Shown: in pieces, positions 1-5,085 of the stretch
Numbering within the stretch: the stretch's first letter is position 1
Layout: each line of letters starts with the position of its first letter
From: Paracoccaceae bacterium
GTDB taxonomy: Bacteria > Pseudomonadota > Alphaproteobacteria > Rhodobacterales > Rhodobacteraceae
DNA length: 5,085 nucleotides
Direction: 5' to 3'
Assembly (NCBI GenBank): GCA_007129775.1
Contig: SKUV01000092.1
Coordinates: 1 to 5,085 of the forward strand
Made by a program: the position numbers and the translations under genes
The notes under the pieces: generated by a model
What the model was told of the DNA's origin: nothing
Databases searched by the model: none
The model's input: the letters and a program-made list of their open reading frames with translations, nothing else

Positions 1-624
1 CGAAATCCGCCCGGCCGCGCGGGCGGGCGCGATACCGGCACGGAAAAGCGCCTCGCAGACATAGATATTCCCCAACCCAGCGACGATTCGCTGATCCAGC
101 AGCGCCGCCTTGATCGGGGTCGCACGAGCCTTCAGCCGGGCGATCAGATAGGGTTCGGAAAAGGCGTTGCCAAGCGGCTCCGGCCCGAGCCCGGCGAGCA
201 TCCTGTGCGCATCGCAAGCCTCGGTCGCCACCAGGTCCATCGCGCCGAAGCGGCGCGCATCGTTGAAGGTGACGCGCGCGCCGCCCTCCATGTGGAAGAT
301 CACATGGTCATGGCGTTCCGGCGCCGGGTGCGGGTGGAGAAACACCCCGGGCGCATGCCTTTCCGCCTCGGGTTCGGAAATCAGGATGCGGCCCGACATG
401 CCCAGATGCACGATCAGCGTCTCGCCCGAGGACAGATCGGCGAGGATGTATTTCGACCGCCGGCGCAGCCGCAGCACGCGCACCCCGCCCAGCCGCTCGG
501 CCATTCGCGCGGGCAAGGGCCAGCGCAGGTCCGGCCGGCGGACGTCGGCGCGGGCGATGACCTGCCCCTCCATCACCGGAAGCAGGCCGCGGCGAACTGT
601 CTCGACTTCGGGTAATTCGGGCAA
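1..624 (-). CDS. mutM: Formamidopyrimidine-DNA glycosylase MutM/Fpg (3' end outside window)
   Basis: Bifunctional DNA glycosylase/AP lyase that removes 8-oxoguanine and formamidopyrimidines from oxidised DNA. I translated the complement from 624 to 1: 208 codons with no stop, beginning (M)PELPEVETVRRGLLPVMEG. Visible features are the catalytic N-terminal Pro2 and Glu3, Lys58 in RRRSKYILADL (E. coli Lys57 equivalent), Met76 in HLGMSGR, the RRFG stretch at 124-127 (void-filling Arg and Phe), and the helix-two-turn-helix with LGNIYVCEALF at about 184-194. Family members are about 270-285 residues, so roughly 75 residues, including the C-terminal four-cysteine zinc finger, lie beyond base 1. The start chosen is TTG at 622-624, because the mature enzyme must begin with Pro and AGGAAG lies 6 bases upstream. 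An in-frame ATG at 661-663 would add 13 residues before the catalytic Pro. The gene is divergent from ubiE. Confidence 0.96.
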   Translation of the reverse strand, partial: MPELPEVETVRRGLLPVMEGQVIARADVRRPDLRWPLPARMAERLGGVRVLRLRRRSKYILADLSSGETLIVHLGMSGRILISEPEAERHAPGVFLHPHPAPERHDHVIFHMEGGARVTFNDARRFGAMDLVATEACDAHRMLAGLGPEPLGNAFSEPYLIARLKARATPIKAALLDQRIVAGLGNIYVCEALFRAGIAPARAAGRIS

Positions 625-630
625 ATCGGG

Positions 631-636
631 CTTCCT
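631..636 (-). promoter_or_regulatory. Ribosome binding site of mutM
   Basis: On the complement the sequence reads AGGAAG, then six bases (CCCGAT), then TTG. This is normal Shine-Dalgarno spacing and supports TTG at 622-624 as the start. The upstream in-frame ATG (661-663) has no comparable purine-rich site: it is preceded by GGGGCGATACA. Confidence 0.7.
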
Positions 637-661
637 GTGCAGGCCGGTTACCGTCGGCCGC

Positions 662-690
662 ATTGTATCGCCCCGACAGCGGCCTATAAG
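662..690 (-). promoter_or_regulatory. Putative mutM promoter
   Basis: On the complement, TACAAT (667-662) matches the -10 consensus at five of six bases. It is preceded after 17 bases by a weak -35-like CTTATA (690-685). Transcription would start near 655, leaving a leader of about 30 bases before the TTG start. The alternative ATG at 661-663 lies inside the -10 box and so would not be in this transcript. This was assigned by eye; the -35 match is only three of six. Confidence 0.4.
663..690 (+). promoter_or_regulatory. Putative ubiE-ubiB promoter
   Basis: TATAAG (685-690) matches the -10 consensus at five of six bases, with TTGTAT (663-668) 16 bases upstream as a weak -35 (TTG conserved). 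The two boxes coincide almost exactly with the -35 and -10 proposed for mutM on the other strand. A start of transcription near 697 would place the message start almost at the first ubiE ATG. If so, the purine-rich site at 687-696 would not be transcribed, which is a reason for caution. Confidence 0.35.
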
Positions 691-696
691 GGAGGG
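687..696 (+). promoter_or_regulatory. Purine-rich ribosome binding site before ubiE
   Basis: TAAGGGAGGG ends two bases before the ATG at 699. Aligned on TAAGG against the 16S rRNA tail, the spacing to 699 is short but usable. It is more than 20 bases from the second ATG at 720, which is too far. It therefore favours the 699 start, provided it is transcribed (it overlaps a possible -10 box). Confidence 0.5.
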
Positions 697-698
697 CA

Positions 699-1526
699 AT
701 GCAGCGAACGGCAAGCCCCATGTCAGACCATCCCGATACTCCCGGCCCCAACGCCCCGGCCCCCGAGACCACCGGCCCGGCAAGCGGCCGAGGCGAGACC
801 CATTTCGGTTTCCGGACCGTGGACGAGGCCGACAAGGCCGGGCTGGTCCACGGCGTCTTCACTCGCGTCGCGTCGCGCTATGACGTGATGAACGATCTGA
901 TGTCGGGCGGCGTGCACCGGCTCTGGAAAGACGCGATGATGGACTGGCTCGCCCCCCGCAACGGCCAGCACCTGCTGGATGTGGCCGGCGGCACCGGCGA
1001 TATCGCCTTTCGCTTCCTGCGCCGGGCGCCCGGGGCGAGTGCGGTGGTGCTCGATCTGACCAAATCCATGCTCGACGAGGGCCGCAAGCGGGCCGAGGCC
1101 GAAAGCCTCGGCCCGCGGCTGGACTGGGTGGCAGGCGATGCCATGGCGCTGCCATTTCCCGATGCCAGTTTCGATGTCTACACGATCTCCTTCGGCATTC
1201 GGAATGTCACCCGCATACCCGACGCCCTTGGCGAGGCGTTTCGCGTGTTGCGCCCGGGCGGTCGGCTCATGGTGCTGGAATTCAGCCAGTTGCCCAATCC
1301 GGCGTTGCAATGGGCCTATGACCGCTATTCCTTCAACGTGATCCCCGTGATGGGCCAGATCGTCGCGCGGGATCGCGACAGCTATCAGTATCTGGTCGAA
1401 TCGATCCGCCGCTTTCCCGATCAGGAGCGTTTCGCCGCCATGATCCGCGACGCCGGGTTCGAGCAGGTGAAGTATCGCAATTTGTCGATGGGCATCGCGG
1501 CGCTGCATTCGGGATGGAAACTCTAG
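699..1526 (+). CDS. ubiE: Ubiquinone/menaquinone biosynthesis C-methyltransferase UbiE
   Basis: SAM-dependent methyltransferase that adds the ring C-methyl group in ubiquinone synthesis (and in menaquinone synthesis where demethylmenaquinone is present). It is 275 residues with class I methyltransferase motifs in order: family signature YDVMNDLMSGGVHRLW at 61-76, SAM-binding LLDVAGGTGDIA at 92-103, VVLDLTKSM at 116-124, GDAMALPFPDASFD at 146-159, and the second family signature RVLRPGGRLMVLEFS at 182-196. The protein ends in the usual HSGWKL style. The first 33 residues or so are Pro/Ala-rich and precede the conserved THFGFRTV. That makes it some 20 residues longer than the usual 250. ATG 699 is chosen for its purine-rich upstream site; ATG 720 (MSDHPDT, 268 residues) is a real alternative. 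It is the first gene of an operon with ubiB, three bases away. Confidence 0.96.
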   Translation: MQRTASPMSDHPDTPGPNAPAPETTGPASGRGETHFGFRTVDEADKAGLVHGVFTRVASRYDVMNDLMSGGVHRLWKDAMMDWLAPRNGQHLLDVAGGTGDIAFRFLRRAPGASAVVLDLTKSMLDEGRKRAEAESLGPRLDWVAGDAMALPFPDASFDVYTISFGIRNVTRIPDALGEAFRVLRPGGRLMVLEFSQLPNPALQWAYDRYSFNVIPVMGQIVARDRDSYQYLVESIRRFPDQERFAAMIRDAGFEQVKYRNLSMGIAALHSGWKL

Positions 1527-1529
1527 GCG

Positions 1530-3065
1530 ATGCGTGGGCCGCACAACATCTGGCGGCTGATCCGCACAGGCGCCACCTTCGAGCGTACCGGCGCGATGAA
1601 GGAGGCGCTGGCGGCGCTTGATGCGCCGCCAGCGCTGCGGCTGGCGGCGCGGGTGCTCGGCTGGCCGTTCCGCTGGCTGGGACTGCGTGGCGACCCGGCC
1701 CTGCCGCCGGTGACACGCGCGCTCACGGCGCTTGGCCCGGCCTATATCAAGTTCGGCCAGATTCTCTCGACCCGGCCCGACGTCGTGGGCGCGCAGATGG
1801 CCGAGCAGTTGCAGGTGCTGCAAGACCGCCTCGCCCCCTTTCCGACCCCTATCGCGCGGCAGATGATCGAAGAGGACCTCGGCCAGCCGGTCGAGACCCT
1901 GTTCTCCGAATTCAGCGACGCCATCGCCGCGGCCTCTATCGCGCAGGTCCACCGCGCGCGGCTGGCCGAGACCGGCGAACTGGTGGCCGTGAAGGTGCTG
2001 CGCCCCGACATACTGCGCGCGTTCCGCCGTGATATCGACGCCTTCTATCTGATGGCCTCGACCATCGAGTTGCTGGCCCCGTTCACCAAGCGGCTACGCC
2101 CGACCGATGTGATCACCCATTTCGAAAGCGTGGTGATGGGAGAGCTCGACCTGCGGCTGGAGGCTTCGGCGGCGGCGGAATTCGCCGCCAATACCGCCAG
2201 GGACGAGGGCTTCAAGGTGCCGCGCCCGCTCTGGATGCTGTCGGCGCGCAACGTGATGACGCTGGGCTGGGCCGACGGGCTGCCGCTGTCGGAGCTTGCG
2301 GCCATCGACGCTGCCGGCCATGACCGCAGCGCCCTTGCGGAACGCATTCTGCAACTGTTCCTGCGCCATGCCCTGCGCGACGGCTATTTTCACGGCGACA
2401 TGCATCAGGGCAACCTGAAGATTTCGGCTGACGGCGATATCGTCGCGCTCGATTTCGGGATCATGGGGCGGATCGACGCCTATACGCGGCGGGTCTATGC
2501 CGAGATCCTCTTCGGCTTCATCCGCAAGGATTACCGGCGCGTCGCCGAGGTGCATTTCGAGGCCGGCTATGTGCCACCCGACCGCGACGTGGACGATTTC
2601 GCGCGCGCCCTGCGGTCGGTGGGGGAGCCGATCTTCGGCATGGATGCCACGCGCATTTCCATGGCGCGGCTGCTGGCCTATCTGTTCGAGGTGACCGAGC
2701 GGTTCGGGATGCAGACCCGGACCGAACTGATTCTGCTTCAGCGCACGATGGTCGTGGTGGAGGGTGTCGCGCGCTCGCTCGATCCGAGGATCAACATCTG
2801 GAAGGTCGCGCAGCCGGTGGTCGAGGAATACATCAAGGAAAATGTCGGCCCGCGCGCCGTCCTGCGCGATCTGTCCCGCACCGTGCAGGTGCTCTCGCGC
2901 TTCGGGCCGAAGCTGCCGCAACTGGTGGAAGAGGCCCTGATCCGGCAGGCAAGCGCCGACACCGCGCCCGCGCCGCGACGCAGGACCGCATCGGCGCTCT
3001 GGGCCTTGCTGGGCGCGGCGGTTGGCGCTGGGGCGGTCTGGCTCGGAACCCTGCTGCCGATCTGA
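1530..3065 (+). CDS. ubiB: Ubiquinone biosynthesis protein UbiB (ABC1/ADCK/UbiB atypical kinase)
   Basis: Protein-kinase-like ATPase of the UbiB/COQ8 family, required for ubiquinone synthesis and thought to help extract or handle lipid intermediates at the inner membrane. It is 511 residues. Family hallmarks in order: KxGQ motif K74-FG-Q77, Ala-rich nucleotide loop AAASIAQV at 133-140 in place of a Gly-rich loop, VAVKV with Lys155, the ExD motif Glu205-Leu-Asp207 within ELDLRLEA, the catalytic loop FHGDMHQGN (Asp290, Asn295) and the metal-binding DFG at 308-310. The C-terminus (about 489-511) is hydrophobic and Ala/Gly/Leu-rich, consistent with a membrane anchor, preceded by a basic RRR. The start MRGPHNIWRL follows the ubiE stop by three bases. 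There is no strong Shine-Dalgarno site (only GGGATGGA, about 11 bases away), so translation is probably coupled to ubiE. Confidence 0.96.
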   Translation: MRGPHNIWRLIRTGATFERTGAMKEALAALDAPPALRLAARVLGWPFRWLGLRGDPALPPVTRALTALGPAYIKFGQILSTRPDVVGAQMAEQLQVLQDRLAPFPTPIARQMIEEDLGQPVETLFSEFSDAIAAASIAQVHRARLAETGELVAVKVLRPDILRAFRRDIDAFYLMASTIELLAPFTKRLRPTDVITHFESVVMGELDLRLEASAAAEFAANTARDEGFKVPRPLWMLSARNVMTLGWADGLPLSELAAIDAAGHDRSALAERILQLFLRHALRDGYFHGDMHQGNLKISADGDIVALDFGIMGRIDAYTRRVYAEILFGFIRKDYRRVAEVHFEAGYVPPDRDVDDFARALRSVGEPIFGMDATRISMARLLAYLFEVTERFGMQTRTELILLQRTMVVVEGVARSLDPRINIWKVAQPVVEEYIKENVGPRAVLRDLSRTVQVLSRFGPKLPQLVEEALIRQASADTAPAPRRRTASALWALLGAAVGAGAVWLGTLLPI

Positions 3066-3078
3066 CGGGCGCTGGCAA

Positions 3079-3215
3079 CGGCCCGGCGACCATGCCCCCG
3101 AACAAAGGTCGCAAGCAGGCCGCACAACCGGCCCTGCACGGCGCAGCCATTGAGGCGCGCGGTCGCCCCGGACCGCCGCATCAGCACACCCGGCCCGGCA
3201 TGCGTTTCGGCCCGG
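3079..3215 (+). repeat. Three copies of CGGCCCGG in the ubiB-flgD gap
   Basis: The octamer CGGCCCGG occurs at 3079-3086, 3191-3198 and 3208-3215; the last two are 17 bases apart from start to start. The rest of this 178-base gap (3066-3243) shows no convincing gene, RNA gene or mobile element. In DNA this rich in G and C the recurrence may be chance. Confidence 0.3.
3155..3179. terminator. Possible hairpin between converging ubiB and flgD
   Basis: GCGGTC (3159-3164) and GACCGC (3171-3176) can pair across the six-base loop GCCCCG, and three more pairs form if one base is bulged. It lies about 90 bases past the ubiB stop. Neither strand has a run of T after the stem, so this is not a textbook intrinsic terminator. 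It could be a transcript-end stabiliser or simply chance pairing in GC-rich DNA. Confidence 0.25.
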
Positions 3216-3237
3216 GGTCTTGTGGCCGCAAGGGTGC

Positions 3238-3252
3238 CGGCACTCAGTGCCG
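3238..3252. terminator. Perfect inverted repeat across the flgD stop codon
   Basis: CGGCACT-C-AGTGCCG is a perfect seven-base inverted repeat around one central base, and it contains the flgD stop codon (3244-3246). It overlaps a second palindrome, GTGCCGGCAC (3234-3243). It might form a 3' end structure for the fliK-flgD message, but there is no T-run after it on the flgD strand, so terminator function is only a possibility. Confidence 0.25.
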
Positions 3253-3909
3253 CAGCGCTGTTACCGCCTCGGGCGCGACGCTGCGCCCGCCTTCCAGCAC
3301 CAGCATCGGCCCGGATGCATCCTGCCGCACCTCCGTCACGCGGGCATGAACCTCGGGCGTCGTCGGCTCAAGCGGGGCGCCATCGCGAAAGCCCACCAGT
3401 TCAAAGGCGTAGTCGCCATGGGGAAGCGGCAAGCCATCCGCCCCGAGACCGTTCCACCTGAACGACGTGGCATCGGGCGCGACGGGTTGGCTATCCACCT
3501 GCTGGCCCATGGCGTTGCGGACAAGGAGCGACACACGCTCCGCCCCGTCCGGCGGGCTGAGCGCAAGGTCGAGCGGATCGCCACGCCACGTCGCAGGCGT
3601 GGGCGCCCGTGCCTCCATCCCGACCCAGCCGGCCAAATCGGTGAGCGCCGATTTCGACACCAGCGATTCGAGCAACGTATTCGTGCGAACCTGCTGTTCC
3701 ACGCCCGAAAACGTCGCCAGTTGAAGTGCGAAATCGGTCGCCTCGATCGGGTTGAGCGGATCCTGATTCTGCATCTGGGTCGTCAGCATCTTCAGAAAGG
3801 TCTCGAAATCGGAACTGGCAAGCCCCGCGCGACCCGTGTGCTGCGCAGGCCCCGGGCCGGAGGGTGTGGCCCCTGTCGTTGCCGTGACGGCGGAGGAATC
3901 GGTGAGCAT
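3244..3909 (-). CDS. flgD: Flagellar basal-body rod modification / hook cap protein FlgD
   Basis: Scaffold protein that caps the growing flagellar hook so that FlgE subunits can polymerise; it is exported by the flagellar type III apparatus. It is 221 residues, normal for the family. The conserved N-terminal domain is clear at about 34-78: DFETFLKMLTTQMQNQDPLNP followed by IEATDFALQLATFSGVEQQ. The C-terminal half (about 100-217) matches the FlgD Ig-like/Tudor-like part, including FRWNGLGADG and LPHGDYAFEL at 150-171. The first 30 residues are Ser/Thr/Pro/Gly-rich and probably disordered. The ATG at 3907-3909 has AAGGAG six bases upstream. It lies 15 bases after fliK on the same strand, so the two are surely co-transcribed. 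It converges on ubiB. Confidence 0.95.
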   Translation of the reverse strand: MLTDSSAVTATTGATPSGPGPAQHTGRAGLASSDFETFLKMLTTQMQNQDPLNPIEATDFALQLATFSGVEQQVRTNTLLESLVSKSALTDLAGWVGMEARAPTPATWRGDPLDLALSPPDGAERVSLLVRNAMGQQVDSQPVAPDATSFRWNGLGADGLPLPHGDYAFELVGFRDGAPLEPTTPEVHARVTEVRQDASGPMLVLEGGRSVAPEAVTALRH

Positions 3910-3915
3910 GAAAGG

Positions 3916-3921
3916 CTCCTT
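3916..3921 (-). promoter_or_regulatory. Ribosome binding site of flgD
   Basis: On the complement, AAGGAG is followed by CCTTTC and then ATG. It lies entirely within the 15-base gap after the fliK stop, so flgD can be initiated independently as well as by ribosomes finishing fliK. Confidence 0.8.
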
Positions 3922-3924
3922 CTC

Positions 3925-5085
3925 TCAGATACGCAGGTCGAGTCGCCCGTCGGCAACGATCAGCCGCATCGCAGGCGCGGCAAGGGGAGGCGCGGCGGCC
4001 GGGGCCGGCCCGTCGTCGCTTGCGGTAGGTGCGATCTCGGGCGCAGGGCGCGGCGGGTGCTCGTGACGATTGCCGAAATCGAGCGTGACCTGCCCGTGTC
4101 CGGCCGCGCGCAACTCGCGCAGCAGGTCGTCGGCGTGGCGGCGCAGAAGGTCGGCCGTCTCGGGCCGCTCCGCAGCGATCTGGATCGTCAGCCCGGCATC
4201 GGATGCGGCCAGAACCATGCGCACACGGCCCAGTTCCGCTGGCGCGAGGGCAAGGTCCAGCGCGCCAGCGCCCCCGGGCACCGCGCGCCCCAGCCCATCG
4301 GTCATTTGCCGGATAACATAGGCGCCCGTGTCCGGTGCCGGGGCGGCGACCGGATGGCCGGCAGCGACAGGCACAGCCGAAGCGCCGGCGCGCACGCCAG
4401 CATCGACGGTGCCAGCAAGCGGGAAAAGCTGCTGCAGGGCTTCGCCCGTCAAGATCGGCGCGGGCGGGGGATTTGGCGCAGCGACGGCGGCGGCAGGCGT
4501 GGCAACAAGACCGGCCGGGGCCATATCGGGGCGTGCGGCGACGCCCGGCGAGGCAGTCACACCGGCCGGCACACCGGCCTGCTCCGTCGACCGGGCGGCG
4601 GCGCGCGCGCCCTTCTCCGGAAGGTCCTGCGTCCCGGGCGCTTTCGGGAAAGCGGAAGGTTCCGGTGCGACTGGCAGGCCCGTGCGTGCGCCGTCAGCGG
4701 AAGGCACGCGGCGGAGCAGGCCGTCCGAACGGTCGGCCAGCGGCCGCGCCTCGGCGCCATGGCGTGACTCTGCCCCGGCTGAGGTGCCGGGCGGGGCAGG
4801 GTCTGGGCTGAGTGGGTCAGGGGGGGCAGCAGGGTTGGAGGCGACCGGACCGGTGGCGGCCGTGGCGGGCTGTATCCGCGCCGACTGCACCGGTCGCGCC
4901 GCGCTTGCCGGCGCCTCGGTGCGCAGGCCTGCGGCCGTCACCGCTGAAACCTCCGCGGCACCGGGCATCCCCGCTACCGGCGCCTCATTGCGCGCCGCCG
5001 ATGGCGCCATGAGCGCGGCTGGCATCTCCGCATCGGTCGCGGGCGTGCCGGGCCGCCCGGCGGTCGCCTGCGCCCCTTCGGCCGC
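3925..5085 (-). CDS. fliK: Flagellar hook-length control protein FliK (5' end outside window)
   Basis: Secreted molecular ruler that measures the hook and switches the type III export apparatus from hook to filament substrates. The frame is open from the right edge to the TGA at 3925-3927: 387 codons including the stop (386 residues). The C-terminal Flg_hook domain spans about 4072-4320, with LDLALAPAELGRVRMVL and then IQIAAERPETADLLRRHADDLLRELRAAG, the family's PxELGxV and substrate-switch core. After it comes a Pro/Ala-rich stretch and the tail RLIVADGRLDLRI. The upstream 250 residues or so are Ala/Pro/Gly-rich and low in complexity, as expected for the poorly conserved ruler part. The first ATG in the window (5023-5025) has no good ribosome site, and the frame stays open for 20 codons before it, so the true start is most likely beyond base 5085. 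The family call rests on the C-terminal domain and on the neighbouring flgD. Confidence 0.9.
   Translation of the reverse strand, partial: AAEGAQATAGRPGTPATDAEMPAALMAPSAARNEAPVAGMPGAAEVSAVTAAGLRTEAPASAARPVQSARIQPATAATGPVASNPAAPPDPLSPDPAPPGTSAGAESRHGAEARPLADRSDGLLRRVPSADGARTGLPVAPEPSAFPKAPGTQDLPEKGARAAARSTEQAGVPAGVTASPGVAARPDMAPAGLVATPAAAVAAPNPPPAPILTGEALQQLFPLAGTVDAGVRAGASAVPVAAGHPVAAPAPDTGAYVIRQMTDGLGRAVPGGAGALDLALAPAELGRVRMVLAASDAGLTIQIAAERPETADLLRRHADDLLRELRAAGHGQVTLDFGNRHEHPPRPAPEIAPTASDDGPAPAAAPPLAAPAMRLIVADGRLDLRI

Noticed and set aside
167..883. Open frames on the plus strand (167-883 and 205-615) and on the minus strand in another frame (308-862)
   Set aside because: They overlap mutM, whose minus-strand frame gives an uninterrupted and clearly recognisable MutM. 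These are Arg/Pro-rich shadows.
723..1952. A 409-codon open frame on the minus strand
   Set aside because: It is antisense to ubiE and the start of ubiB, spans their boundary, and gives no recognisable protein. The plus-strand genes carry all family motifs.
2094..3125. A 343-codon open frame on the minus strand
   Set aside because: It is antisense to ubiB and has the composition of a shadow frame; no motif was recognised.
3191..3216. Possible stem between the CCCGG and CCGGG parts of the gap
   Set aside because: The repeated CGGCCCGG units are direct repeats and pair only over about five bases, with no T-run; this is not enough for a terminator call.
3092..3461. Small plus-strand frames in and beyond the ubiB-flgD gap
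   Set aside because: They run antisense into flgD, lack convincing ribosome sites, and their Arg/Ala-rich products resemble no family.
3220..4767. A 515-codon open frame on the plus strand
   Set aside because: It runs antisense to both flgD and fliK and crosses their boundary. Its product is Arg/Gly/His-rich without domain sense, while the minus-strand frames are clear FlgD and FliK. Long antisense frames are expected in GC-rich coding DNA.
1..5085. CRISPR arrays, tRNA or rRNA genes, insertion sequences, phage or defence genes
   Set aside because: No regularly spaced repeats, no tRNA-like cloverleaf, no transposase or integrase motifs and no shift in base composition were seen. Nearly all the window is covered by five ordinary genes.

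Overview
The window looks like chromosomal DNA of an alphaproteobacterium, most likely a member of the Rhodobacteraceae. The grounds are its high GC content, the protein style (for example a UbiB beginning MRGPHNIWRLIRTGAT and a MutM with PELPEVETVRRGLLPVMEG), and the gene pair mutM / ubiE-ubiB in the divergent order I know from that family. The taxonomic call comes from recalled sequence character, not from a search. All five genes have normal, intact reading frames; the first and last are cut by the window edges.

Left part (1-3065): mutM (formamidopyrimidine-DNA glycosylase, base-excision repair of oxidised purines) runs leftward and loses its C-terminal zinc finger at base 1. A short divergent region (625-698) separates it from ubiE and ubiB, which run rightward with a 3-base gap and form a ubiquinone biosynthesis operon. 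UbiE is the C-methyltransferase of the quinone ring. UbiB is the membrane-anchored atypical kinase/ATPase needed for ubiquinone synthesis. The divergent region appears to hold two promoters whose boxes lie on top of each other on opposite strands.

Middle (3066-3243): 178 bases between two converging genes. I see GC-rich hairpins and a thrice-repeated octamer, but no gene and no classic terminator with a T-run.

Right part (3244-5085): a leftward flagellar hook operon. fliK (hook-length control protein, 5' end outside the window) is followed 15 bases later by flgD (hook cap/scaffold protein). Both products are exported by the flagellar type III apparatus and act at the same stage of hook assembly.

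I did not find a new biological system here. The points most worth a second look are the real start codon of mutM (TTG, not the upstream ATG), the overlapping divergent promoters and ambiguous ubiE leader, and the junction where a quinone operon meets a flagellar operon.
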